From: Mesorhizobium_K sp040049215
Lineage (GTDB): Bacteria; Pseudomonadota; Alphaproteobacteria; Rhizobiales; Rhizobiaceae
Length of the DNA stretch: 64,000 nucleotides
Assembly: GCF_040049215.1 (NCBI RefSeq)
Contig: NZ_JBDZDN010000003.1
Location: 434,001 to 498,000 of the forward strand
Direction of reading: 5' to 3'
Shown here: piece after piece, positions 1-7,648 of the stretch
Position numbering within the stretch: the stretch's first letter is position 1
Layout of the letters: the number at the start of each line of letters is the position of its first letter
Translations under genes and position numbers: made by a program
Notes under the pieces: generated by a model
What the model saw: only the letters and a program-made list of their open reading frames with translations
The model's database searches: none
What the model was told of the DNA's origin: nothing

Positions 1-556
1 CGGTCGTCCCGGAGACGTCCGACATCGCCGCCTGCGCCACGATCGCCCCTTCGTCGAAGGCATTGGTCATTTCGTGCAGCGTGACTCCGCCTGAGCGTTC
101 CATGGCATCGTCGATCGCCAGCCACTGGATTGGTTGAGGCCCGCGGTAGTGCGGCAAGAGGGCAGGGTGGAAGTTCAGCGCCCCGCGCGGAAAAAGCCCA
201 AGCAGGCCGTCAGGGATCAAGCGCATGAAGGCGTAGCTGATCGCCACGTCGGGTGCGTCCGCAGCGAGTTTCCGGTAAAGGTCCTGCCAGTCCAGCGGCG
301 GTTCGGGCCTGATCACGGGAATACGATGGCGGCGAAGGTGTCGCATGACCGACCATTGCAGGTTAAGCCACTGTACCGGCTCGGACAGCACACGGGGCCC
401 CTTCTGACGGTAGACGACGATCGCGCTGATGCGGTGTCCGCCGTCCAGCCATGCCTTGATCATGGGGGCGGCGATCCCGGACAAATGTACGAAGAACACG
501 GCGGTCAATGGGACCTGACCGCCCCCGGCCGCGGGAATTGGGGTTGGTTCAGTCAC
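1..556 (-). CDS. Formyltransferase-family protein, C-terminus outside window
   Basis: Partial: 185 codons are visible and the gene runs off the left edge. The fold belongs to the GART/methionyl-tRNA formyltransferase family, which moves a formyl group from 10-formyltetrahydrofolate to an amine. The catalytic triad is visible as N128 and H130 in LNFHPALLPHYRG and D168 in FDEGAIVAQ. The GTG start is the first start codon after an in-frame TGA two codons upstream, with GGTGA just before it. It diverges from the small peptide gene at 666 across a 109-bp spacer. The target is unknown: this fold also formylates amino sugars and tRNA, and here it could act on the peptide or on a sugar. Family confident, substrate not. 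Confidence 0.85.
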   Translation of the reverse strand, partial: MTEPTPIPAAGGGQVPLTAVFFVHLSGIAAPMIKAWLDGGHRISAIVVYRQKGPRVLSEPVQWLNLQWSVMRHLRRHRIPVIRPEPPLDWQDLYRKLAADAPDVAISYAFMRLIPDGLLGLFPRGALNFHPALLPHYRGPQPIQWLAIDDAMERSGGVTLHEMTNAFDEGAIVAQAAMSDVSGTT

Positions 557-609
557 GATTCACCGGACCGGGCAGGACAAGGAAATCAAATCCGCGCCTG
601 ACCCGCGGA

Positions 610-637
610 TTGACCCTGCGGACGCAGATATTATAAC
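610..637 (+). promoter_or_regulatory. Putative promoter with internal inverted repeat upstream of the peptide gene
   Basis: A TTGACC (-35-like, 610-615) and TATAAC (-10-like, 632-637) are separated by 16 bp. The spacer contains CTGCGGACGCAG (616-627), an inverted repeat with 5-bp arms that could be an operator. It would drive the peptide gene at 666; it sits in the divergent spacer with the formyltransferase. Read by eye only. Confidence 0.45.
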
Positions 638-665
638 GAAGACCGATTCTTCGGGGAAATCTGCC

Positions 666-758
666 ATGAAAAAACACTATACTAAACCCGCATTGGTGAA
701 GCGCGAAACGATTTCGGCGGTTACCGCAAAGGGGAATGACTCCTTGGCACCGCTCTAG
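666..758 (+). CDS. Candidate RiPP precursor peptide with lasso-type leader
   Basis: A 30-residue peptide with a good ribosome binding site (GGGGAA, about 7 bp upstream). Residues 5-20 (YTKPALVKRETISAVT) match the leader pattern bound by PqqD-like proteins in lasso clusters: Tyr-x-x-Pro-x-Leu, then a Thr close to the cleavage site. The remainder after Thr20 is AK followed by GNDSLAPL, then TAG. A lasso core needs Asp or Glu at position 7, 8 or 9 for the macrolactam; this core has its only acid at position 3 if it starts at Gly23. It is therefore not a canonical lasso peptide. Next gene is the PqqD-like binder, then the B2-type peptidase. Role as substrate of these enzymes is inferred from leader and position. 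Confidence 0.7.
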   Translation: MKKHYTKPALVKRETISAVTAKGNDSLAPL

Positions 759-848
759 CCGCAACTCAAACTTGGCAATTTGCGTATTGGGCCTGGAACT
801 TGACTGGTGCGATCTTCCGCTTCAGAAGCTGGCGGCGCCCTGAACCCC

Positions 849-866
849 GGCTATGGCGCGATAGCC
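849..866 (+). promoter_or_regulatory. Stem-loop between peptide gene and PqqD-like gene
   Basis: GGCTAT and ATAGCC form a perfect 6-bp stem around a 6-nt loop, ending just before the GAGGAG ribosome binding site of the PqqD-like gene. There is no T-run, so it is not a classical terminator. A hairpin here could set a higher level of precursor than of processing enzymes, as is common in RiPP operons; that is inference. Confidence 0.4.
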
Positions 867-880
867 TGAGGAGTTGAACG

Positions 881-1159
881 ATGCCCCACGACGAAGTGTA
901 TTCCCTGTCGCCGTTGGCCTCCTTCCAGTCGGTCGGAGACGGCGCCGTCGTGCTGCTCGCCGACAGCGGCCAGCTCTATTCGTGCAATGACACGTCCGAA
1001 GCCTTTCTGCGCCATGTCGACGGAAAGCGTTCACTCGCCGACATCGTCGATCTGCTGGCCGAGGAGTACGAAGTCGAGCGCGAGATGCTGGAGGCCGATC
1101 TCGCCGAGTTGGCCGCGAGCCTGATACAGGAAGGCGTCATCGTCGGCGGCAAGAACTGA
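881..1159 (+). CDS. PqqD-family RiPP leader-binding protein (B1-like)
   Basis: 92 residues, the usual size of a stand-alone RiPP recognition element. The N-terminal half (VVLLADSGQLYSCNDTSEAF) has the beta-strand/helix pattern of PqqD and lasso B1 proteins; the C-terminal half is the helical pair seen after DGKRSLADIVDLLAEEY. Such proteins bind the leader peptide and present it to the processing enzyme. Strong GAGGAG site 7 bp before ATG. It lies 122 bp after the candidate precursor and 16 bp before the B2-type peptidase, so it is very probably cotranscribed with it. An alternative home is the HprK/PqqD gene set of exopolysaccharide loci, where the same family occurs. Confidence 0.85.
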   Translation: MPHDEVYSLSPLASFQSVGDGAVVLLADSGQLYSCNDTSEAFLRHVDGKRSLADIVDLLAEEYEVEREMLEADLAELAASLIQEGVIVGGKN

Positions 1160-1175
1160 ACGGCAGGCACGGCGC

Positions 1176-1616
1176 GTGAGTTTCCTGAAAACCTGTCGGT
1201 TTCGCATTGACCTCTGGCTGGCGGCGCGATCGCTGCCCTGGCGGGTCGCGGGCAAATCCTTCGAGGAGATACTCGCGCAGGCGTCGCCCCAAGGCCGTGT
1301 CGACTATGCCGGCCTTCCGGCGGAGTACATCTCGCGCCGCGTGCGCAAATCGGTCCGTCACCCCTGGCTGATGCGTGATCGCCGCTGTCTTCGCGAGGGG
1401 CTTCTCGGCTTCGAGTTTCTGCGCAGGTCGGGATATTCGCCGGAGCTGCATTTCGCGGTCGATCCCGCTTCGGTCTCGTCCGACCGGATATCGGCCCATT
1501 GCTGGGTCTGCCTGGACGGCAAGCCGGTCGTCGGAGATCGGCAGGGCGACCAGATTACCATTTTCGTTCACCGCTCGGAAACGCCTGAGCCGGCCGGCGA
1601 CAGGACAATGCATTGA
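1176..1616 (+). CDS. Lasso peptide B2-type leader peptidase (transglutaminase-like)
   Basis: 146 residues, matching the lasso B2 protein family of papain/transglutaminase fold that removes the leader peptide. The expected Cys-His-Asp triad is visible: C71 in RRCLREGLL, H108 in SAHCWV and D114 in CLDGKPV. The motif usually reads AHAWVE; here it is AHCWVC, adding two cysteines next to the catalytic His. GTG start 16 bp after the PqqD-like stop; the stop overlaps the TTG start of the kinase-like gene, so translation is coupled. In lasso pathways this enzyme works with an Asn-synthetase-like cyclase, which is not in the visible part of the locus. Confidence 0.85.
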   Translation: MSFLKTCRFRIDLWLAARSLPWRVAGKSFEEILAQASPQGRVDYAGLPAEYISRRVRKSVRHPWLMRDRRCLREGLLGFEFLRRSGYSPELHFAVDPASVSSDRISAHCWVCLDGKPVVGDRQGDQITIFVHRSETPEPAGDRTMH

Positions 1617-2596
1617 TCAGCCGTCATTTCGACTTGATGGGGCCTGTTCTCAGGGTCAACGTGGAGGATGACCGCCTGGCCGATCGCTTCGGGGCACTAC
1701 TGCGTGGCCTGGCAATCGAAACGGCGAACGATCCGGCGTTTACGCTTACGATCCAGGAGGGAACGCCCAAGTCGATCCCGGGTGCCGCCACGACCATCTA
1801 CGAAGGGCCGGTCTTCTGGGAGGGTGACTGCGTCTATGCCGAGGATGGGGGGCGACTTTACCTTTCGTTCCCTGGCCGGCTCTCCCTGATGCTCGATCCA
1901 GAGGCCAGGGCGGCGCAGATAGTCGCCGCGCCCGACAGCGTTTCGCGCGTCGGCGCGACCGCCGGCATGTTGGTGGTCGACGCGGCGGTCGACGCATCCG
2001 GCCAGTTCATGCTGCATGCCGCGGGCCTGACCGTGCCCGGCACCGACGCACAGGTTCTGGTCTTCGCGCAGAGCGGAACGGGCAAGACGACCACCTCGCT
2101 GGCGCTCGCCGACAGCGGCTTCGGCCTGTGCACCGACGATTCCATGGTCATCCGGCTCGACGGGACCGAGGCGACCGGGTGGGGCCTGCCTCGCGACCTC
2201 AAGGTCCATCACAACACGGCCGAGATGATGCCGTGGCTGAAGCCCTACCTGAAGGGCAAATGGAACGACGAGGGTGAGCAGGCCATCACGCGCGCCGCCC
2301 TGTCGGACCGTATACGCGTGGAGACTGCCGCGCGGCGGCCCATCGCGGGGGTCTTCTTCCTGGAACGCGGAAATGCCGAGCGCGCCGTGGCGGCTCCGCT
2401 CAGCCAGACCGATACGCTCGTGTCGCTCGCCGCCGACAACGTGCGGACGGGCAGAACAGGCCTGCTGAAATCGCATCAGCGGCGCTTCGCGGGCCTTGCC
2501 GGCCTGGCCTCTTCGGCGCCGACTTTCAAGGTGACCGTCGGCTCCGACCCGCGCTCGACCGCTCCGGCGATACTCGACGCGCTCGGCCGAGGTTAG
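1613..2596 (+). CDS. HPr kinase-like protein
   Basis: 327 residues with a C-terminal HprK-type P-loop domain: Walker A AQSGTGKT (residues 152-159), followed by CTDDSMVI and GLPRDLKVHHN. The N-terminal 130 residues are a poorly conserved domain as in HprK-related proteins of peptide and polysaccharide loci. In the paeninodin lasso pathway a homologous kinase phosphorylates a Ser of the precursor; the candidate core here has one Ser. TTG start overlaps the B2 stop (4 bp). Its stop codon overlaps the stop of the convergent nucleotidyltransferase gene. Kinase activity on the peptide is inference. Confidence 0.75.
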   Translation: MISRHFDLMGPVLRVNVEDDRLADRFGALLRGLAIETANDPAFTLTIQEGTPKSIPGAATTIYEGPVFWEGDCVYAEDGGRLYLSFPGRLSLMLDPEARAAQIVAAPDSVSRVGATAGMLVVDAAVDASGQFMLHAAGLTVPGTDAQVLVFAQSGTGKTTTSLALADSGFGLCTDDSMVIRLDGTEATGWGLPRDLKVHHNTAEMMPWLKPYLKGKWNDEGEQAITRAALSDRIRVETAARRPIAGVFFLERGNAERAVAAPLSQTDTLVSLAADNVRTGRTGLLKSHQRRFAGLAGLASSAPTFKVTVGSDPRSTAPAILDALGRG

Positions 2597-3627
2597 CGCC
2601 GCCCGCCCGCGACCCGCGACAACAATTGCAGGCCGCGGAAGGCCTTGCGCCTTGCATGCGACGCGCGCCCCGACGTGCTCATGGCATTGTGGACCGCGGC
2701 GGGCGAAACCAGACGCTTCGACAGCGCGGCGGTGAAACCCGACGAGAAGCGCTCAGCCAAATCGAGCACGCGCCGGTCGCCGAACAGCTTGCCGGCGAGA
2801 TTCAGTGAGACCGCGAGCTCAAGCTCCGCCCCGATGGCGCGGGCCGCCCGGTCGAGCAAGGGCAGATCGGCGTCGGGCAGGGCGCGGGCGGCCTGGACGA
2901 TATCGACCGCGAATTGCAGCCGGTGGAACTTGTGGCCGCAGGCGGCGTGGATGACCGCGGTCATCAGGAGCGCGGCAGGCGTGTTCGGATCGCCGTCTCC
3001 GGCGCGCATAAGGTCGGCATAGGAGTAGGAAAGCAGCCGACGGAAAGAAGCATAATGCACGAGATTGCCGTGCAGCTCGATGAGGACGTTCGGATTGTCG
3101 GAACGGCCCCATTTGTATTCCTGGTTGCTGTCGGACCTGTCCCAGACCTGCTTGGTCAGTGCGACGAAGCCGAGCGGGGGAAGGGCCGCATTTGCGCGCG
3201 CCAGGTTTTCCGGCGCGGTCAGAAGGTCGATGTCAGTGAATGGCCGGTCTGTAGACATCCGGTAGAGCCGCTCGGCGAAGACCGGTCCCTTGACGATCGC
3301 GACCGGTATGCCGGCATCGGCAAAGGCGGCGGTGATGCCGCGGCTGTGATGGCGCAGGAGCAGCGATTGACCCGCCATGAGCGTGACCGTTGTCCCGGCT
3401 CTTTGCATCTCCGCCTGGAACGCCTCGCCGAGGTCGGAAGAAGGCATCGTGCGGAACTTGCGCCAGACGATCGGCAGCACGCCATGCAGGCGGGCGACCG
3501 AAAGCATTCTCAGCGCCGCCTGCTCGTCGGTCCAGTCCTGCGGGCTTACCTCCCGTTCCGGATCGGCAAGGGCCGCGAAGAGAACCTGCTCGCGCACCGT
3601 CAGTGGGGTGTGGCGCTCTTCGTCCAA
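2593..3627 (-). CDS. Nucleotidyltransferase-family protein of lasso/EPS type (NTP_transf_5-like)
   Basis: 344 residues from a TTG start preceded by GGGGA at 8 bp. The nucleotidyltransferase signature is FTDIDLL (metal-binding Asp-x-Asp) with the later acidic strand IELHGNLVH. This uncharacterised family recurs beside PqqD, B2 and HprK proteins in lasso clusters and also in exosortase/EPS clusters. The start lies 22 bp after the ACP stop on the same strand, so it is the last gene of the ligase-GNAT-ACP operon, which ties that operon to the plus-strand peptide operon. Reaction unknown. An upstream in-frame extension to 3696 is possible but overlaps ACP. Confidence 0.75.
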   Translation of the reverse strand: MDEERHTPLTVREQVLFAALADPEREVSPQDWTDEQAALRMLSVARLHGVLPIVWRKFRTMPSSDLGEAFQAEMQRAGTTVTLMAGQSLLLRHHSRGITAAFADAGIPVAIVKGPVFAERLYRMSTDRPFTDIDLLTAPENLARANAALPPLGFVALTKQVWDRSDSNQEYKWGRSDNPNVLIELHGNLVHYASFRRLLSYSYADLMRAGDGDPNTPAALLMTAVIHAACGHKFHRLQFAVDIVQAARALPDADLPLLDRAARAIGAELELAVSLNLAGKLFGDRRVLDLAERFSSGFTAALSKRLVSPAAVHNAMSTSGRASHARRKAFRGLQLLSRVAGGRR

Positions 3628-3649
3628 TGTGTTTCCCCGTTTTCTGTAT

Positions 3650-3895
3650 TTATGCCGACGCCGGCTGGTGCATGTAGAGCCGCGCCACGTCCGCAACCGA
3701 GCTGATGCCGGCTATCTCTTCCGGCAACAGCTTGCGGCCGAGTTCGGTTTCGATTTCAAGGATGATGTTGATATGGCCGATGCTGTCCCATTGCGGCAGG
3801 GTCTGGACATCCGCATCGGGACCGACCGCGTCGAGAGAGCACTTCAGCGCATCGGAAATCGTCTTGCGCGCTTTGAGTTCGGCAGCTTCAGGCAT
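3650..3895 (-). CDS. Acyl carrier protein
   Basis: 81 residues, typical stand-alone carrier protein. The phosphopantetheine attachment Ser is S38 in WDSIGHINI, the DSxxx motif at the start of helix 2. Its ATG overlaps the GNAT stop by 8 bp, so expression is coupled. The ligase two genes upstream is the obvious candidate for loading an acyl or aminoacyl group on the carrier, and the GNAT for passing it on. It is distinct from the fatty-acid-synthesis ACP, whose motif is DSLDxVE. Confidence 0.88.
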   Translation of the reverse strand: MPEAAELKARKTISDALKCSLDAVGPDADVQTLPQWDSIGHINIILEIETELGRKLLPEEIAGISSVADVARLYMHQPASA

Positions 3896-4469
3896 GCGGC
3901 GTGAGCTTCCTCTGCTTTTCCCAGTCCGCGCGCAGGAGTTCGAAGATCAGCGTGTCGAACAGCTCCCCGCTGACTGGATCGCACTGCGCATTGTGCAGCG
4001 TGCCGACATGCTTGAAGCCGAGCTTCTTATAATTGAAAACGGACGCGGCGTTGCGTGCCTGCACCGTGCAGCACAGGCGATCGATGACCTTGTTCTCGAA
4101 GGCATGGTCGATCACGGCCTTGCGAACCTCCGCGACGACCTTCTGGCCCCACCATTCCCGGTCGTGAACGGCAACGACGAGCGTGGCGCTGCGGTATTTC
4201 TGCAGCGTCATGCCGTGCACGCCGATCGGCGCGCCGCCTTCCTTCGGCTCGATGGCGTGGGAGAATTTCGATTTTCCGTTCACCCAGACCATCTTCCTCA
4301 GCCACCGCCACGGGTTGAGCGGCTTGGGAGAATGGATGAGGTTTCGCATGATCTCCGGATCGTGGTTCCAGTTGCCGCGGCCGATGCGGAACGCCTCGAC
4401 GCGGCCGAGCGGGCGCAGGACGAAGCGCTCCGTCTCGAGGCGTTGCCGCATGGGATGAGACTTCGCCAT
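3888..4469 (-). CDS. GNAT-family N-acyltransferase
   Basis: 193 residues of RimJ/RimL-like GNAT fold: LETERFVLRPL at the N-terminus, central strand SATLVVAVHDREWWGQKVVAE with the acyl-CoA binding turn, and NAASVFNYKKLGFKHVGTL at the C-terminus. ATG overlaps the ligase stop (TAATG). With the downstream acyl carrier protein it could transfer an acyl group from carrier to an amine. GNAT proteins acylate Lys or Orn in some lipidated RiPPs (selidamides), but the same enzymes also acylate amino sugars. Substrate unknown. Confidence 0.8.
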   Translation of the reverse strand: MAKSHPMRQRLETERFVLRPLGRVEAFRIGRGNWNHDPEIMRNLIHSPKPLNPWRWLRKMVWVNGKSKFSHAIEPKEGGAPIGVHGMTLQKYRSATLVVAVHDREWWGQKVVAEVRKAVIDHAFENKVIDRLCCTVQARNAASVFNYKKLGFKHVGTLHNAQCDPVSGELFDTLIFELLRADWEKQRKLTPHA

Positions 4470-5983
4470 TATTCGGCGGCTGCCCGCAACGAAAGCGCTG
4501 TCTCGCGCACGACGCTTCGCACGATCTTGCCGCGCTCGTTGCGCGGTATCTCTGCGAGGCGGAAGATCCGGGACGGCGCCGCCTCGGCGCGGATGTGCTT
4601 GCGGCACCATTCCTTGATCGCCTCGTCGCTTGCCTGCGCGCCTTCGCGCATCACGATCGCGACGGCCACGGCTTCGCCCGAGACAGGATCGGCCAAGCCG
4701 AAGGCGCAGGCTTCCGCGATGTCGGGGTGGCGCTCCAGAAGCATGTCGATTTCCTCGGCCGGCACCTTGATGCCGCCGCGGTTGATCTCGTTCTTGATGC
4801 GGCCGACTAGAAACAGCCGCCCATCGGCGTCGATCTCGCCGATGTCGCCGGTCCTGAACCAGGAACCATGGAAGACTTCAGAGGTCTTGTTGGCCATGCC
4901 GTGGAATCCGAGCATGATCGAAGGCGAGTTCAAGACGACTTCGCCCGAACCGCGCTGGCGAACCTCGCCATCCTCGCCGAGCACGCCGAAGCTGCCGCCC
5001 CATGCGCGGCCGACAAGGCCGTCACCCGCGGCCGGGTCTTCGAGCGAAGCGCCGCCGATCCAGTTCGCCGTCTCGGTCATGCCGTACATGTTGAAGACGC
5101 GCTTCGTTCCGGCCCAGCGGCCGATCTCGGTCCAAAGCTCGAGCGAAAGCGGCGCCGAACCGACATGGACGCGGGCGAGCGGATGTTTCGGACCCTCAGA
5201 CATGCGCATCGCGATCTTCCAGAACGATGGCACCGAACTCATGAAGGTGATTTTTTCACGATCGATGAAGTCCGCGAGATCGCGAAGTTCGGCGACATCC
5301 GGGCCTGTCCACACGTGAAGCGCGCCGCCGCCGGCAAGCGCGGTCAGGCAATTGCCGATGAGGCCGTGGCCGAAGAAGGCCGGAAGCACGTTGAGCGTAC
5401 GCGCGAGATCGGGCAGGCCGATGGCGTCGATGTTGAGGGCGAGCCTCGCGGAAAGCGAACGCAGGCTGTGGACGACGCCCTTCGGCGTGCCGGTTGTGCC
5501 CGAAGTCATCAGCATCAGGGCCGGAACGTCCAGGCCAAGCGCGCGGCTGGCGAGGACGCCGAGATCGGCCGGCTTGTCCTCGACCAGGCGAAGCGGCGTC
5601 TCGCAGGCGACCGGCCCGAGCCAGAGCCTCGCGCCGGTGGAGGCCAAGACGCGCCTCTGTTCGTCGGGCGTGAGCCTGGGATTGACAGCCACTGCAACCG
5701 CGCCGGCAGTCCAGGCAGCAAACACGTCGAGAATGAATTCGGCCCCGTCGGATTGGCCGACGACCACCGTGTCGCCGCGTTCGATGCCGCTTGCGGCGAG
5801 CGCAACGGCGCGTTCACACACGGTCTGCCAGATCGCGTCCCGCGAATGGCGTTTGCCCGAGCGCACATCGATGAGTTGCGCGGTCTCCGGGAGAGCGGCG
5901 ACGATGGCGGGAAGCAGGGCTGCCACGGAGGCTTTGGTCAATGGACTTTCCAGCAAGGTTCGGGCTGACCTCGATTGCCTCAA
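4469..5983 (-). CDS. AMP-dependent acyl/aminoacyl synthetase (ANL superfamily)
   Basis: Up to 504 residues. Adenylation motifs are in order: LMTSGTTGTPKG (about 157-169), FNMYGMTETANW, FRTGDIGEIDADGR, VGRIKNEINRGG and the C-terminal catalytic Lys in NERGKIVR. It activates a carboxylate as an adenylate and could load the acyl carrier protein encoded two genes downstream. The start is uncertain: TTG at 5983 is the longest form, while a TTG preceded by GGAAAG lies about 14 codons in. 82 bp separate it from the upstream dehydratase gene, with no clear terminator between. The acyl substrate cannot be read from sequence by eye. Confidence 0.88.
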   Translation of the reverse strand: MRQSRSARTLLESPLTKASVAALLPAIVAALPETAQLIDVRSGKRHSRDAIWQTVCERAVALAASGIERGDTVVVGQSDGAEFILDVFAAWTAGAVAVAVNPRLTPDEQRRVLASTGARLWLGPVACETPLRLVEDKPADLGVLASRALGLDVPALMLMTSGTTGTPKGVVHSLRSLSARLALNIDAIGLPDLARTLNVLPAFFGHGLIGNCLTALAGGGALHVWTGPDVAELRDLADFIDREKITFMSSVPSFWKIAMRMSEGPKHPLARVHVGSAPLSLELWTEIGRWAGTKRVFNMYGMTETANWIGGASLEDPAAGDGLVGRAWGGSFGVLGEDGEVRQRGSGEVVLNSPSIMLGFHGMANKTSEVFHGSWFRTGDIGEIDADGRLFLVGRIKNEINRGGIKVPAEEIDMLLERHPDIAEACAFGLADPVSGEAVAVAIVMREGAQASDEAIKEWCRKHIRAEAAPSRIFRLAEIPRNERGKIVRSVVRETALSLRAAAE

Positions 5984-6065
5984 ACCAAGCCGATCCGCAA
6001 GTCCGAGGAACGGGGCATGCAGGGGCGCCTGTGCAAGGAATCAGGCAGAGCGCAGGACGCCGAGC

Positions 6066-7604
6066 CTACATCGTCGCGCCGATTTGCCAGGGCACGAACT
6101 CGTTGTCGCCGTAGCCAAGCTCTTCCGACTTGGTCTTCTTGCCTGACGCAACCGCGAGGATTTCCTTGAAAATCTCCTCGCCCTTCTCCTGCAGGGTCAC
6201 GCCGTCGAGTATGTCGCCGCAGTTGATGTCCATGTCGTCGATCATGCGCTCATACATCGGCGTGTTGGTGGCGAGCTTGATCGACGGCGTGGGCTTGCAG
6301 CCATAGGCGGAGCCGCGGCCGGTCGTGAAGGCAAGGATGTTGGCGCCGCCAGCCACCTGGCCGGTTGCGGCCACGGGATCGTAGCCGGGCGTGTCCATGA
6401 ACACGAAACCCTTCTCGGTCACCGGATCGGCGTAGTGGTAGACGGCGTTCATCGTCGTCGAGCCGCCCTTCGCCGCCGCGCCGAGTGACTTTTCGAGGAT
6501 GGTCGTCAATCCGCCGAGCTTGTTGCCGGGCGACGGATTGTTGTTCATCTCCATGTTGTTGCGGGCGGCGTAGTCTTCCCACCAGTGGATGATCTCGATC
6601 AGTTTCTCGCCGACTTCGAGGTTCCTAGCGCGCCGGGTGAGCAGGTGTTCGGCGCCGTATATCTCCGGGGTCTCGGAAAGGATGGCCGTGCCGCCGTTTC
6701 TGACCAGGATGTCGGCCGCGACGCCGAGCGCCGGGTTGGCGGTGATGCCGGAATAGCCGTCGGAGCCGCCGCACTGCAGCGCCAGCATCAGTTCCGAGGC
6801 TGGCAGCGTCTCGCGCCTGGCTTTGTTGACGGTGGGGAGCATCGCCTTGACCGCCTCGACGCCGGCCGCGACGGTCTTTCTGGTGCCGCCGACCTCCTGG
6901 ATGGTCATGGTGCGAAACGTTTCGCTTTCCTGAACGCCATAGGCTTCCTTGAAGCGCGGAATCTGGAAGCCTTCGCAGCCAAGGCCGACCATGATCACGC
7001 CGCCCATATTCGGGTTGGTCGCGTAACCCCAGGTCGTCTTCTTCAGCGTGTCGAAGATCACGCCGCGATAGTCGATCACGCAGCCATTGGCTTGCTTCAG
7101 CGCAACGATGCCGTCGATGTTGGGATAGTCGTCGAGGATGCCGGAGCGCTCGATCTCCTTGGCGATGAACCCGGCGACGGTGGTCGAGCAGTTCACCGAG
7201 GTCAGGATGCCGACATAGTTGCGCGTACCGGCCTTGCCGTTGGCGCGGCGAAAACCCTGGAAAGTGGCCTGTTCCTCGACCGGAAGGATGTTTTCCGGGC
7301 GCGCGGCCTGGGCGATCTGGTAGTCGCGCTCGAAGGCGCCATGCTCGGGACCCATGTCGCAATTGTGCTCGTGGACCCAGTCGCCGGGAATGATCGGCTG
7401 GCTGGCGAAACCGATGATCTGGCCGAATTTCGTGACCGGCTCGCCTTTTGCGATCGGCTGGATGGCGACCTTGTGACCGAACGGAATGCGCTGACGCGCG
7501 GCGATGCCTGGGGCAATCGTCGAGCCGGGCTCGGTCCTTTCGGTGGCAACGACGACGTTGTCTTCTTCGCTCAGACGGAGAGTCCTGGCTACTTTCTCTA
7601 GCAT
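6066..7604 (-). CDS. UxaA-family sugar-acid dehydratase (altronate dehydratase-like)
   Basis: 512 residues. The N-terminal SAF domain (about 1-100, ending GDWVHEHNC) is followed by the catalytic UxaA domain (RANGKAGTRNYVGILTSVNC, PNMGGVIMVGLGCEG, GGSDGYSGITANPALG). Members remove water from aldonic or uronic acids such as altronate or galactarate to give 2-keto-3-deoxy acids; Fe-dependent, cytoplasmic. Just downstream in transcription of an aldo/keto reductase that could supply the lactone or acid. A LacI-type operator lies 45 bp before its start. The exact sugar acid is not determinable here; L-fuconate or galactonate-type acids are plausible. Confidence 0.88.
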   Translation of the reverse strand: MLEKVARTLRLSEEDNVVVATERTEPGSTIAPGIAARQRIPFGHKVAIQPIAKGEPVTKFGQIIGFASQPIIPGDWVHEHNCDMGPEHGAFERDYQIAQAARPENILPVEEQATFQGFRRANGKAGTRNYVGILTSVNCSTTVAGFIAKEIERSGILDDYPNIDGIVALKQANGCVIDYRGVIFDTLKKTTWGYATNPNMGGVIMVGLGCEGFQIPRFKEAYGVQESETFRTMTIQEVGGTRKTVAAGVEAVKAMLPTVNKARRETLPASELMLALQCGGSDGYSGITANPALGVAADILVRNGGTAILSETPEIYGAEHLLTRRARNLEVGEKLIEIIHWWEDYAARNNMEMNNNPSPGNKLGGLTTILEKSLGAAAKGGSTTMNAVYHYADPVTEKGFVFMDTPGYDPVAATGQVAGGANILAFTTGRGSAYGCKPTPSIKLATNTPMYERMIDDMDINCGDILDGVTLQEKGEEIFKEILAVASGKKTKSEELGYGDNEFVPWQIGATM

Positions 7605-7648
7605 TCAAATCGTTCCAAGTTTGGGCCTGACCATTTACAGCAGCGCGG

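Noticed and set aside
774..845. A 23-codon frame (LAICVLGLELDW...) between precursor and PqqD gene
   Set aside because: No ribosome site and no leader pattern; the 666-758 ORF is the better precursor.
1..5983. Calling the locus a canonical lasso peptide cluster
   Set aside because: No cyclase is visible and the core lacks Asp/Glu at positions 7-9; only leader and processing enzymes match.
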